Positions 17,404 to 26,306 are shown, counted from the stretch's first letter. The stretch is DNA of 64,000 bases from Bacteroidota bacterium (GCA_023423715.1 JAFAFC010000031.1:1-64000); one strand, 5' to 3'. Notes: generated by a model not told the origin, from the letters alone. Translations and numbers: made by a program.

Positions 17404-19557
17404 ATGAACTGGAAACTCGGACTTTTTGCATTGCTGTCTTCAACGGCTATTTATGCGCAAACAACAAACGACACGATAAAAACAGGCGAAAAGGAAATTG
17501 AGGCGGTGAAGATTATCGCTAAAAAACCAACTGTTGAAACGAAAGTCGATCGTACCGTTTTTAATGTGGCTAATAGCTCCGTTCTTGCGGGAAATACAAC
17601 CTGGGACGTCCTTCGTATGACACCTTTGGTGAGTATTGATAATAATGATGTCGTGAGATCAGAAGGCGAAAATGTTACCGTTTATATTAACGATAGAAAA
17701 TCCGTTTTTACAGGGAAAGAATTAAAAGAATATTTGAAATCAATTCCTGCTGATAATTTGATGAAAATCGAGGTGATTACGAATCCCTCGGCTCGTTATG
17801 AAACGTCGGGGCAAGTAATTAACATCGTTCTTAAAAAGCGTGAGGACGAAGGAATAAAAGGAAGCGTTTCGATGAGCAACAGACAGAGTACGAAAAATAA
17901 TCAGTATTCTAACGCCAATATCAACTATCATAAAAACAAATTCACCCAAACCATTTCGGGAAGTTATGGCGAAAATCATAGCGTTAGTACGAGACAACAG
18001 GAAAGTTTGATTTTCAACAATAACGAAAAGCGTAATGTTTCTGGAGAATCCTATTACAAGGGGAAATCGCCTTCACTTTCATCATCAACCGAATATGAAT
18101 TGAATGATAAGAATACGATTGGTATTATTGGTGAATTTTATCAAAACAAAAGCAACTCAACCAACAATTCGATCGGTGAAATTTCTAGAAATGATTTACC
18201 ATATAATTCGTACACCGTTGATCAGATTGCAGATTCTCGCTATCAAAATCTAAACGGAAATTTATTTTATAAGTACTACGATAAGGTGAAGAATAGAATT
18301 TTGGACGTTAATGTGGGAACAAACTACAATTCGAGCAACAGTGATCGAAATTTTGTACAAAGACAAACAATCACGCCAAACACATTGAATAATCGGATTT
18401 TGGATAATTCCCAAATGCGAAATTATTATTTGAAATTGGATTATTCCCAGCCTTTGGATACCTTGGGAAGCAGTTTTGAGGTGGGTGCCAAGTTTGATTT
18501 TAATAATAATACTGCTCCAATTGATTATTACGGAGTTCAGAATCCTGATGGTTCATTCTCTAATCTTTTTAGCCGATTTAAATATACCGACAATCTCAAT
18601 GCTTTTTATGCGAATTACAGCACAAAAATTTTCAAAAAGCTAGAAACGCGTGTGGGGATTCGTTATGAGTATATTTCGTTTAAACTTCATCAGGCTTCAA
18701 ATAATCAAAGTAAAGAAGACTCGTACGGAAAATGGATGCCGAATGTTTTGTTGAAATACACATTTACACCTAATTTTAATGTTTCGACTTCATATAATTT
18801 CTATCTGTGGAGACCGTGGTTCTCTGAAATGAATCCTTTTGAATTACCAACAAACACCGGGATTTTTGAGCGTGGAAATATGGACTTAAATCCTAACCCG
18901 AATCATAGTTTTAATTTGAAATTTGGGGTTTACAAAAAGTATTTCTTGTCGCTTGGATATGGCTTTACGAACCAAGATTATTGGGATGATTATATCCAAG
19001 AAGGAGACAAGCTGATTAATACACAAAGTAACTTCAACGGAAGGTCGGCAAGTTATTCGGCGAATTTCAATACCAATCAAACCTTTTTTAGCAACAAGCT
19101 CAACGTAAATGTGAATTTAGGAGTGAGTTATAGAGATAATAGTGATTTCAATAATCGAAATAATATTCCTGCAAAAAATTACTATACTAACTATAGCGGA
19201 TCTGCAAATTTGATGTACACCAATCTGTTTAACAAGAACGTTAATCTTGCATTATGGTTTGGGGTTTATCGTCAGAATCAAGGGAACTCTATTGGCAATA
19301 GCAATAATATCTACGACAATTTCTCTATTACTAAAATATTTGATAAGATCGGTATGGAAGCTACCGTTCAGATCAATAATATGTTTCAGAAACCGAGATA
19401 TGACATAACAACTTACAGTCAAACTGGAATCTATAAAACATTAAATAAGTTTGATTATAGAGGGTTTTCATTTACGTTAACAAAACGTTTCGGTAACCAA
19501 AAAGTAAAGGAAAATACCAAAACGGATGTTGAAAAGAATCAAGGTGGTGGAAAGTAA
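17404..19557 (+). CDS. Outer-membrane beta-barrel family protein (TonB-receptor-like)
   Basis: The 717-aa protein has a signal peptide (FALLSSTAIYAQ, cleavage after about residue 19), a plug-like domain from about residue 30 to 150 (VDRTVFNVANSS, VTVYINDRKSVFTGKELKEYL, IEVITNPSARYETSGQVINIVLKK) and then a large beta-barrel ending in aromatic strands (FSFTLTKRFG). This plug plus OMP_b-brl type is widespread in Bacteroidota. No clear TonB box or carboxypeptidase-like N-terminal domain is seen, so it may be a receptor variant or a structural barrel. The ligand is unknown. The repeats at 17344-17362 may control it. Confidence 0.85.
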   Translation: MNWKLGLFALLSSTAIYAQTTNDTIKTGEKEIEAVKIIAKKPTVETKVDRTVFNVANSSVLAGNTTWDVLRMTPLVSIDNNDVVRSEGENVTVYINDRKSVFTGKELKEYLKSIPADNLMKIEVITNPSARYETSGQVINIVLKKREDEGIKGSVSMSNRQSTKNNQYSNANINYHKNKFTQTISGSYGENHSVSTRQQESLIFNNNEKRNVSGESYYKGKSPSLSSSTEYELNDKNTIGIIGEFYQNKSNSTNNSIGEISRNDLPYNSYTVDQIADSRYQNLNGNLFYKYYDKVKNRILDVNVGTNYNSSNSDRNFVQRQTITPNTLNNRILDNSQMRNYYLKLDYSQPLDTLGSSFEVGAKFDFNNNTAPIDYYGVQNPDGSFSNLFSRFKYTDNLNAFYANYSTKIFKKLETRVGIRYEYISFKLHQASNNQSKEDSYGKWMPNVLLKYTFTPNFNVSTSYNFYLWRPWFSEMNPFELPTNTGIFERGNMDLNPNPNHSFNLKFGVYKKYFLSLGYGFTNQDYWDDYIQEGDKLINTQSNFNGRSASYSANFNTNQTFFSNKLNVNVNLGVSYRDNSDFNNRNNIPAKNYYTNYSGSANLMYTNLFNKNVNLALWFGVYRQNQGNSIGNSNNIYDNFSITKIFDKIGMEATVQINNMFQKPRYDITTYSQTGIYKTLNKFDYRGFSFTLTKRFGNQKVKENTKTDVEKNQGGGK

Positions 19558-19590
19558 GATTTTTTTCTAAATCAACTAAAAATAAAATAT

Positions 19591-19626
19591 AAACCTTTAA
19601 GATTTCCAAATCTTAAAGGTTTTTTA
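19591..19626 (+). terminator. Terminator of the 17404 outer-membrane gene
   Basis: A perfect 15-bp stem (AAACCTTTAAGATTT and its complement) with a CC loop, followed by T. Confidence 0.92.
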
Positions 19627-19649
19627 ATGGCTTTCCATTTTAAAAATTT

Positions 19650-19657
19650 TAAATTTG
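19650..19657 (+). promoter_or_regulatory. -7 box of the phosphatase gene
   Basis: TAAATTTG matches TAnnTTTG, 22 bases before the ATG at 19679. The -33 region is poor, with only TTAATGG near 19624. Confidence 0.5.
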
Positions 19658-19678
19658 TGCTATTAAAAATATAGATCT

Positions 19679-21322
19679 ATGTTCAGAAAAATGACTTCGC
19701 TTGCTTTGGTTTTTCTTGCCTTTCTTCCGGCTACAGCTCAGAAGAAAACAGAAAAGTTAGAGCGTCCGAAATTGGTAGTTGGTTTGGTTATCGATCAAAT
19801 GCGTTGGGATTATTTGTATAAATATTATGACAAATTCGGGAATGATGGCTTCAAGCGTATGCTGAATGAAGGCTACTCCTTCAATAACGTGATGATTCCG
19901 TATTTACCAACGGTAACGGCTATTGGGCACACGAGTATTTATACAGGATCGGTTCCTTCAATTCATGGGATTGCTGGAAATGATTGGACGGATAAAGAAA
20001 CGGGAAAAAGCGTCTATTGTACAACAGATACGAGTGTAAAAGGTGTTGGGACAAGTGTTGAAAAAATCGGCGCCCATTCTCCTAGAAACTTATGGAGTAC
20101 AACGATTACAGATCAGCTAATGATGGCAACCAATTATCAATCAAAAGTAGTTGGAGTTTCACTAAAAGATCGTGCATCGATTTTACCAGCAGGTCACAAT
20201 CCTACAGGAGCATTTTGGTTTGACGAAACAACTGGAAATTTTATTACAAGTTCATATTACATGCAGGATTTGCCGAATTTCGTAAAAGATTTTAATTCGA
20301 AAAATTACGCACAAGAGCTGGTTTCTAAAGGATGGAATACCTTGCTTCCAATTTCCGAATATAAAGAAAGTACGCGTGACGATGTTCCTTGGGAAAGTCT
20401 TTTGGGATCGGCTACGAAACCTGTTTTCCCATATACAAACCTTGCAAAAGATTACGAAACTAAAAAAGGTCTTTTAAGAACGACACCTTTTGGAAATACC
20501 TATACACTAAAATTTGCTGAAGCGACAGTTGACGGATATCAATTGGGACAAGATGCGATCACGGATTTCTTAGCAATTAATATTGCTTCTACGGATTATG
20601 TTGGTCACGCTTTTGGACCGAACTCTATTGAAGTTGAAGATACGTATTTGCGTTTGGATCGTGATTTAGAAGCGTTTTTCAAGAATTTGGATAAGAAAGT
20701 TGGTAAAGGAAATTATTTAGTTTTCCTTTCTGCGGATCACGGTGGTGCGCATTCTGTAGGCTACATGCAGGAGAATAAAATGCCTTCTGGATTTTTCGGT
20801 GAAGGTTTAGAAAAATCGCTGAATGCTGATTTAGAAAAGAAATTCGGAACGGCAAATTTAGTATTGGCAGTCGATAATTATCAAGTGTATACGAATGATA
20901 AACTTATTGCGGAAAAGGATTTAGATCGTGACGATGTAAAAGAATTTATCATCAACAAGGTTAAAAACTTACCCGAAATTCTGTATGCTTTTGATATGGA
21001 AAAAATTGGTGAAGCTCCAGTTCCAGAACCGATTAAAACAAGAACGATTAACGGATATAATTGGAAGCGAAGCGGCGATATCCAAATGGTTACAAAAGAT
21101 GGTTATTTAGCATATTATGCTAAAAAAGGAACCACACATAGTGTTTGGAATTCCTATGATGCGCATATTCCATTGATTTTTATGGGTTGGGGAGTGAAAA
21201 ATGGAGAAAGTAATCATCCGTATTTTATGACGGATATTGCACCAACGCTGGCTCAATTCTTGAAAATTGAAAACCCAAGTGGAAACATCGGAAATCCTAT
21301 TACCGAAGTTCTTGGAAAATAA
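19679..21322 (+). CDS. pafA: PafA-type alkaline phosphatase
   Basis: The 547-aa exported enzyme has a signal peptide (LALVFLAFLPATAQ) and matches the Flavobacteriia alkaline phosphatase PafA, a phosphomonoesterase. The key residues of the Elizabethkingia enzyme (Thr79 nucleophile, Asn100, Lys162, Arg164) all appear shifted by one: Thr80 in PTVTAIGHT, Asn101 in GIAGNDW, and Lys163 and Arg165 in SLKDRASI. Metal ligands are plausible in VIDQMRWD, IASTDYVGHAFG and SADHGGAHS. It should release phosphate from organic phosphates in the periplasm or outside the cell. It is a single-gene unit bounded by terminators, and its upstream region shows no 11-bp TAAC repeats. Confidence 0.94.
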   Translation: MFRKMTSLALVFLAFLPATAQKKTEKLERPKLVVGLVIDQMRWDYLYKYYDKFGNDGFKRMLNEGYSFNNVMIPYLPTVTAIGHTSIYTGSVPSIHGIAGNDWTDKETGKSVYCTTDTSVKGVGTSVEKIGAHSPRNLWSTTITDQLMMATNYQSKVVGVSLKDRASILPAGHNPTGAFWFDETTGNFITSSYYMQDLPNFVKDFNSKNYAQELVSKGWNTLLPISEYKESTRDDVPWESLLGSATKPVFPYTNLAKDYETKKGLLRTTPFGNTYTLKFAEATVDGYQLGQDAITDFLAINIASTDYVGHAFGPNSIEVEDTYLRLDRDLEAFFKNLDKKVGKGNYLVFLSADHGGAHSVGYMQENKMPSGFFGEGLEKSLNADLEKKFGTANLVLAVDNYQVYTNDKLIAEKDLDRDDVKEFIINKVKNLPEILYAFDMEKIGEAPVPEPIKTRTINGYNWKRSGDIQMVTKDGYLAYYAKKGTTHSVWNSYDAHIPLIFMGWGVKNGESNHPYFMTDIAPTLAQFLKIENPSGNIGNPITEVLGK

Positions 21323-21341
21323 GAATTAAATCTATTTAAAT

Positions 21342-21373
21342 AAAAAAGCGATCCAAATTTTGGATCGCTTTTT
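21342..21373. terminator. Bidirectional terminator between pafA and fabV
   Basis: AAAAAAGCGATCCAAA and its near-complement TTTTGGATCGCTTTTT; A and T runs on both sides allow use in both directions between the convergent genes. Confidence 0.92.
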
Positions 21374-21394
21374 ATGTATATTGATTCGAAGCAA

Positions 21395-22597
21395 TTATGC
21401 TTCAATACTTGGAACTTGAACGTTTTCGTTCGCGTCTTTTTCGTAATCAATTCCATCCAATTCAAATCCGAAAAGGTTGAAGAATTCTTTTCTGTAGCCT
21501 TCGATATCGCTTATATCTCCAAGGTTTTCAGAAGTTACGCTATTCCAAAGTTTTGCAACTTCTGCTTGAACATCCTCCGCCATTTCCAAATCATCAATTC
21601 GGATTCTTCCAGCTTCGTCCAACGGCACATTTCCGTCTGCTGTATAAAGTCTTTCCGAGAACAAACGTTCCATTTGCTCGATGGTTCCTTCGTGCGTTCC
21701 TTTCGCTTTCATCACTTTGTACAAAAGAGAAATATACAACGGAACTACTGGAATTGCCGAGCTCGATTGTGTTACCAAAGCTTTGTTTACCGATACGTAC
21801 GATTTCCCGTTGATATCACTTAGTAAATCATTTAAAATGGTAACCGTTGCTTCAAGATCGTTTTTCGCTTGACCGATGGTTCCGTTTCTATAAATTGGAA
21901 ACGTTAATTCTGGTCCGATATACGAATATGCTACAGTTTTTACACCATCAGCTAAAACGCCCGCGTTTTTAAGATCTTCCATCCAAAATTTCCAATCTTC
22001 ACCACCCATTACGGCAATGGTATTTTGAATATCTTCATCGTTTTCTACAGGTTGAATGCTAATATCTGAAACAACTCCTGTGTGGAAATCTACCGTTTTG
22101 TTCGTGAAAGGTTGTCCAATTGGTTTTAAAACTGAAGCGTACGCAACTCCAGATTTAGGATGTGTTCTTCTAGGAGACGCCAAACTATAAACCACCAAAT
22201 CAACTTGACCTAAATCTTTCTTGATTAAATCGATAGTTTGTTGCTTCACTTCATCTGAAAATGCATCACCATTAATACTTTTCGCATATAAACCGGCTGC
22301 TTGAGCTTCTTTTTCAAATGCTGCCGAATTATACCATCCTGCAGTTCCCATTTTACCTTCTGAAGCTGGTTTTTCAAAGAAAACACCAATCGTTGCTGCT
22401 CCAGATCCAAATGCTGCCTCAATTCTTGAAGACAAACCGAATCCTGTTGAAGCCCCAATCACCAAAACTTTTTTAGGTCCATTAGCTAAAGTTCCTTTGG
22501 ATTTTACATATTCAATTTGGTTTTTTACACTCTGCAAAGCGCCGTCTGGATGCGCTGTAAGACAGATAAAACCTCTTGTTCTTGGTTGGATAATCAT
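21395..22597 (-). CDS. fabV: Trans-2-enoyl-ACP/CoA reductase FabV
   Basis: FabV (400 aa) is an NADH-dependent enoyl reductase of the short-chain dehydrogenase superfamily that completes the fatty acid elongation cycle; members are naturally tolerant of triclosan. Seen here are the nucleotide-binding VLVIGASTGFGLSSRI, VYSLASPRR, and the catalytic Tyr236-x8-Lys245 (YRNGTIGQAK) that marks FabV and differs from FabI. The N-terminus MIIQPRTRGFICLTAHPDG is the family start. It is convergent with pafA. Whether a FabI also exists in this genome cannot be seen. Confidence 0.96.
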   Translation of the reverse strand: MIIQPRTRGFICLTAHPDGALQSVKNQIEYVKSKGTLANGPKKVLVIGASTGFGLSSRIEAAFGSGAATIGVFFEKPASEGKMGTAGWYNSAAFEKEAQAAGLYAKSINGDAFSDEVKQQTIDLIKKDLGQVDLVVYSLASPRRTHPKSGVAYASVLKPIGQPFTNKTVDFHTGVVSDISIQPVENDEDIQNTIAVMGGEDWKFWMEDLKNAGVLADGVKTVAYSYIGPELTFPIYRNGTIGQAKNDLEATVTILNDLLSDINGKSYVSVNKALVTQSSSAIPVVPLYISLLYKVMKAKGTHEGTIEQMERLFSERLYTADGNVPLDEAGRIRIDDLEMAEDVQAEVAKLWNSVTSENLGDISDIEGYRKEFFNLFGFELDGIDYEKDANENVQVPSIEA

Positions 22598-22711
22598 TTT
22601 TAGTAATTTTAACGATGCAAATTAAGTATTTTTTTGCACTTCAACTCGGTTTATGGCCAAGACTTTGTTGGTTGTAATCGTGATTTTTAAAAGTTCTAAA
22701 GAGAAAAGCCT

Positions 22712-23551
22712 ATGAAAATTCGGAATAATTTTGGTGAGTTGGTGGAGTTTGATGATGCAAAATTGAGTGCTTCGCTTAAAGGCGCTGGTGCCAATGAGGA
22801 GACAATTAAAAAAGTGGTCGAGCTTATTTCACCCAAATGCTATGAAGGAATTACAACGAAAGAGTTGTATAAAATGGCTTTTGATGCCTTGAAGGAAGTT
22901 TCGAATTCTTTAGCGGCTCGTTATAGTTTGAAAAAAGCTTTGTTGGAATTGGGTCCTGCGGGGTTTTATTTTGAACAATGGATTTCTAGAGTTTTTCAAT
23001 CGTTGGGATATGAAACCGAAACGGGGCAGCATATTCGTGGGCACGCGGTAACGCATGAAGCGGATGTGATTGCTCATAAAAACGATAAAACCTACTGGAT
23101 GGAATGTAAGTTCCGAAACCAAGGTGAAACGAAAATTTCGGTAACAACACCGATGTATGTTTTGTCTCGAATTAAAGATATTTCGGGAATTGAGTATCAA
23201 TTATTTGGGAAGAAAACGAAATTCACAGATGGTTGGTTGGTGACCAATGCTTATTTCACTTCGGATTCTATTGATTTTGCAACGTACTACGGACTTCGAA
23301 TGTTAGCTTGGGATTATCCCGAAAATAAAGGTTTAAAAATATTGGTTGATGCCAACGTTTTGTATCCTGTAACGTGTTTGACTACGATTAACGAATTTGA
23401 AAAATCAAAATTGCTAAGTAAAGGCTGTATTTTGGTAAAAGAGTTGGTGGAAGATGAAACGAATGTAGCTGTTTTAGGTTTGAATGAAACTCGAAAACAA
23501 GAAATGCTGAAAGAAGCCAAAGAGCTTTTGGTAACGAAGATTTCAGAATAG
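22712..23551 (+). CDS. ATP-cone domain fused to a PD-(D/E)XK (Mrr-like) nuclease
   Basis: The 279-aa protein has an ATP-cone-like N-terminal domain (about residues 1-85, IRNNFGELVEFDDAKLSASL, ending in SLAARYSLKKAL), as in the regulatory domain of ribonucleotide reductases and NrdR. A restriction-endonuclease-like domain follows: YFEQWISRVFQSLGY, then Asp118 in HEADVI and Glu131-x-Lys133 in WMECKFRN, the PD-(D/E)XK active-site pattern. About 50 further residues contain YGLRMLAWDYP. Proteins with this arrangement are known in Bacteroidota, but I know of no role. No modification gene lies next to it, so a classical restriction system is unlikely. Nucleotide-controlled DNA processing or repair is an inference. 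Confidence 0.8.
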   Translation: MKIRNNFGELVEFDDAKLSASLKGAGANEETIKKVVELISPKCYEGITTKELYKMAFDALKEVSNSLAARYSLKKALLELGPAGFYFEQWISRVFQSLGYETETGQHIRGHAVTHEADVIAHKNDKTYWMECKFRNQGETKISVTTPMYVLSRIKDISGIEYQLFGKKTKFTDGWLVTNAYFTSDSIDFATYYGLRMLAWDYPENKGLKILVDANVLYPVTCLTTINEFEKSKLLSKGCILVKELVEDETNVAVLGLNETRKQEMLKEAKELLVTKISE

Positions 23552-23554
23552 AAA

Positions 23555-23590
23555 TAAAAAAAGGATTCAAATTTTTGAATCCTTTTTTAT
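23555..23590. terminator. Bidirectional terminator
   Basis: AAAAAAAGGATTCAAA pairs with TTTGAATCCTTTTTT around a short T loop, between convergent genes. Confidence 0.9.
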
Positions 23591-23601
23591 TGTGAAAAAT
23601 T

Positions 23602-24138
23602 TTATTTTTTCTGTGGCGGATAGTTCGCCATAATTTCGGTTACAATTTCTGGAATTTGCTTTTGCTTACGCTTTGGCGAATCAACTGAAATTCCACTTCC
23701 GATACCTTGCCACACTAATTTTTGCGATCTTGCATCGATTAAATCAACTAAGATAGTTCCGTTATTGTAAACGTCCGTCCACGTTCTTCCATAACCTGCT
23801 CCCCAACCCCAAGGGCCGCCCCAACCGTAGAAACCACCGTATGGACGAGTCGTTTGGATGTCGGTTACCTTTTTGTGAGATGCTTTTACATTCACAATAA
23901 GATCAGGATTGTCACCAACGCTTAAACCTTTGGATTGTAACTGCTTCGAAAGCTCGTTGAGCACGCGATCTTTATCCAAATCATTTAATTTAAGATCGTC
24001 AACACGTAGTTTATAGGTTTTATAATCGTTGAAATTGGCTGTTTGCGCATAGTCTGAACGAACTTGGAATGGGCTACAAGACGTAATTCCTAAAGTTACG
24101 GCAGCTAATGCCAGAATAAAATATCGTTTCATATTCAT
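23602..24138 (-). CDS. DUF4136 domain lipoprotein
   Basis: The 178-aa protein has a signal peptide and a lipobox (GITSC), then TYKLRVDDL, IVNVKASHKKVTD, a Gly/Trp/Tyr-rich loop (about residues 105-120) and a C-terminal LVDLIDARSQKLVWQGIGSG, which is the DUF4136 core. It should be anchored to a membrane facing the periplasm. Function is unknown. An alternative ATG lies two codons in. Its start codon overlaps the stop of the upstream DUF5522 gene by one base (TAATG), so the two are translated from one message and probably coupled. Confidence 0.88.
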   Translation of the reverse strand: MNMKRYFILALAAVTLGITSCSPFQVRSDYAQTANFNDYKTYKLRVDDLKLNDLDKDRVLNELSKQLQSKGLSVGDNPDLIVNVKASHKKVTDIQTTRPYGGFYGWGGPWGWGAGYGRTWTDVYNNGTILVDLIDARSQKLVWQGIGSGISVDSPKRKQKQIPEIVTEIMANYPPQKK

Positions 24139-24314
24139 TATTTTTTCGTTGGTTTTATAAACGTATCCGTTTTTTTATCATAACCGTAAGGGCAGTGTTT
24201 ACAGCCACTTTTGCAGCAATAACCGCGCTTTAAGTGAAATTTTTCTGTAAAAACTTTATACCCCTGTTCGTTGTAATAAAAGTCTTCATTTTCTTTGATT
24301 GGGGTTTGGCTCAT
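24138..24314 (-). CDS. Small DUF5522-type cysteine-rich protein
   Basis: A 58-aa reading frame from ATG at 24312-24314 to TAA at 24138-24140, too short for common ORF cutoffs. The protein begins MSQTPIKENEDFYYNEQG and carries GYCCKSGCKHCPYGY at about residues 31-45. The Cys pattern C-C-x3-C-x2-C could bind zinc or a similar metal. This matches the DUF5522 family of Bacteroidota and Proteobacteria as I remember it. It overlaps the DUF4136 gene by one base and runs divergently from the 24353 gene. Function is unknown. Confidence 0.85.
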   Translation of the reverse strand: MSQTPIKENEDFYYNEQGYKVFTEKFHLKRGYCCKSGCKHCPYGYDKKTDTFIKPTKK

Positions 24315-24340
24315 AAGTTAAATCCGATTTTCAAAATTCT

Positions 24341-24348
24341 TATCTTTG
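24341..24348 (+). promoter_or_regulatory. -7 box immediately before the 24353 gene
   Basis: TATCTTTG is a perfect TAnnTTTG and ends four bases before the ATG at 24353. Usual spacing would put the transcript start at or next to the ATG, so the mRNA may lack a leader. Confidence 0.5.
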
Positions 24349-24352
24349 CTTT

Positions 24353-24679
24353 ATGATTGTGGTTTGGCAAAAGATACTCAAAAATACGAAAATTTCGGGG
24401 ATTACTCTGTTTCCGCTGATTATTTTGAAGCATCAACGAGATCGTGGAAATGCCGTACTCATCAATCATGAGAAAATTCATTTAAGACAACAACTCGAGC
24501 TTCTTATTCTGTTTTTCTATTTATGGTATGTAGGTGAATATTTGTACCATTATTTTAAAGTTCGAAATTCATACATGGCGTACAAAATGATCAGTTTTGA
24601 GAGAGAAGCTTATGCGATGGAAGAGGATTTGGATTATCTAAAAAAACGAAAACTGTTCAGTTTTTGGAAATACAGATAG
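24353..24679 (+). CDS. Small membrane protein with an HExxH zincin-like motif
   Basis: This 108-aa protein contains INHEKIHLRQQ (His39, Glu40, His43), the zinc-metalloprotease HExxH pattern, followed by a single transmembrane helix at about residues 47-68 (LELLILFFYLWYVG) and then SFEREAYAME (Glu83/Glu85), which could supply the third, glutamate zinc ligand as in gluzincins and M56 peptidases. Similar short proteins occur in Flavobacteria as hypothetical proteins, to my memory. Protease activity is not shown and the fold would be very small. It is divergent from the DUF5522/DUF4136 pair and lies upstream of asnS, which has its own promoter. Confidence 0.8.
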   Translation: MIVVWQKILKNTKISGITLFPLIILKHQRDRGNAVLINHEKIHLRQQLELLILFFYLWYVGEYLYHYFKVRNSYMAYKMISFEREAYAMEEDLDYLKKRKLFSFWKYR

Positions 24680-24739
24680 AATTAATTGCTTTTCGGGGAA
24701 TTATGAGGTATATTCCTTACTTATTCGATTCAGAATTCT

Positions 24740-24747
24740 TAAATTTG
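24740..24747 (+). promoter_or_regulatory. -7 box of asnS
   Basis: TAAATTTG at 24740-24747, 19 bases before the asnS ATG; the -33 position holds only a TTA. Confidence 0.6.
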
Positions 24748-24766
24748 CAGGAATCATTTTTATACA

Positions 24767-26215
24767 ATGGAAAAAAAGACGATTAAAGATATTTTAGAAG
24801 GCTACAAGAAAGTTCTTCATCATGACATTACAGTACAAGGTTGGGTAAGAGCCTTTAGATCAAACCGATTTATAGCGCTTAATGACGGATCTACGATTCT
24901 TAATTTGCAAGTTGTTGTGGATTTTGAAAAGTTTGATGAAGAAACCATTAAAAATATTAAAACAGCATCTTCACTGAAAATTACGGGTGAAGTTGTTGAA
25001 AGTCAAGGAGCAGGACAAACAGTAGAAATTATCGCTAAGAAAATTGTTGTTTTAGGTGAGAATTTCTCAGATGAACTTGAAAAAACGGTACTTCAACCAA
25101 AGAAACACTCTTTGGAAGTTCTTCGTGAACAAGCGCATTTAAGATTCCGTACGAATTTGTTCGGTGCGGTTTTTAGAGTACGTTCTGCAATTAGCTTTGC
25201 AATTCACCAATATTTCAATCAAAATCAATTTTTCTATATCAACACACCAATTATTACTGGTGCGGATGCAGAAGGAGCGGGCGAAATGTTTGGCGTTACG
25301 AACTTCGATTTAGACAATATTCCAAGAAATGAAGAGGGTGAAATTGATTTCAACCAAGATTTTTTCGGTAGAAAAACGAATTTAACGGTTTCTGGTCAGT
25401 TGGAAGGAGAAACTGCGGCAATGGGATTGGGTAGAATTTATACATTCGGACCAACGTTCCGTGCAGAAAACTCAAACACAACGCGTCACCTTGCCGAATT
25501 CTGGATGATTGAGCCAGAAGTTGCGTTTAACAATTTGGAAGATAATATTGATTTGGCAGAAGATTTCTTGAAGAATGTGATTCAATATGTTTTAGACAAT
25601 TGTAAGGATGACTTAGAGTTCTTAGACAAGCGTTTTGCGGAGGAACAAAAATCAAAACCAGAAAAAGATAGAGCCAAAGAAGGTTTATTAGAAAAACTTC
25701 AGAATGTAGTTGCTAAGCGTTTCAAACGTGTAAGTTATACAGAAGCAATCGATATTTTGTTGAATTCTAAAGAAAATAAAAAAGGAAAATTCCAATATCC
25801 AATTGAAGCTTGGGGAGCCGATCTTCAGTCGGAGCATGAGCGTTTCTTGGTAGAAAAGCATTTTGAAAGTCCAGTTGTTTTATTCGATTATCCGAAGGAA
25901 ATTAAGGCTTTCTACATGAAGTTGAATGAAGACGGAAAAACCGTTGGAGCAATGGATGTTCTTTTCCCAGGAATTGGAGAAATCATTGGAGGATCCGAGA
26001 GAGAAGCACGTCACGATGTCTTGTTGAAGAAAATGCAAGAAATGCACGTAGACGAAAAAGAACTTTGGTGGTACCTAGATACGCGTAAATTTGGATCAGT
26101 TCCGCATGCAGGATTCGGTTTAGGATTAGAGCGTTTGGTATTATTTATTACGGGAATGACGAACATTAGAGACGTGATTCCGTTCCCAAGAACCCCGAAA
26201 AGTGCTGAATTTTAG
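24767..26215 (+). CDS. asnS: Asparagine--tRNA ligase
   Basis: AsnRS (482 aa) charges tRNA-Asn. The N-terminal OB-fold anticodon-binding domain (ITVQGWVRAFRSNRFIALNDGS) is followed by a class II catalytic core with FFYINTPIITGADAEGAGEMFGV (motif 1 region), PTFRAENSNTTRHLAEFWMIEPE (motif 2) and GFGLGLERLVLFITG (motif 3), ending with RDVIPFPRTP. The acidic pocket and the AENSNT segment favour AsnRS over AspRS. It is full length and is followed by rpoN on the same strand with its own promoter. Confidence 0.97.
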   Translation: MEKKTIKDILEGYKKVLHHDITVQGWVRAFRSNRFIALNDGSTILNLQVVVDFEKFDEETIKNIKTASSLKITGEVVESQGAGQTVEIIAKKIVVLGENFSDELEKTVLQPKKHSLEVLREQAHLRFRTNLFGAVFRVRSAISFAIHQYFNQNQFFYINTPIITGADAEGAGEMFGVTNFDLDNIPRNEEGEIDFNQDFFGRKTNLTVSGQLEGETAAMGLGRIYTFGPTFRAENSNTTRHLAEFWMIEPEVAFNNLEDNIDLAEDFLKNVIQYVLDNCKDDLEFLDKRFAEEQKSKPEKDRAKEGLLEKLQNVVAKRFKRVSYTEAIDILLNSKENKKGKFQYPIEAWGADLQSEHERFLVEKHFESPVVLFDYPKEIKAFYMKLNEDGKTVGAMDVLFPGIGEIIGGSEREARHDVLLKKMQEMHVDEKELWWYLDTRKFGSVPHAGFGLGLERLVLFITGMTNIRDVIPFPRTPKSAEF

Positions 26216-26269
26216 GATACATTATAATAATTTTAATAAATTTTATAAGTCTTTCCTGAAGTAAAATAA

Positions 26270-26277
26270 TAGATTTG
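26270..26277 (+). promoter_or_regulatory. -7 box of rpoN
   Basis: TAGATTTG matches TAnnTTTG and lies 29 bases before the rpoN ATG. No good -33 TTG is visible. Confidence 0.55.
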
Positions 26278-26306
26278 CACGTCAAGTATAGAAGAAGAAA
26301 AGAAAC

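Noticed and set aside
19561..19679. Possible Pho-type control of the PafA phosphatase, expected because of its function
   Set aside because: I looked for TTAAC/GTAAC repeats at 11-bp spacing before pafA and found none, only a terminator and a -7 box.
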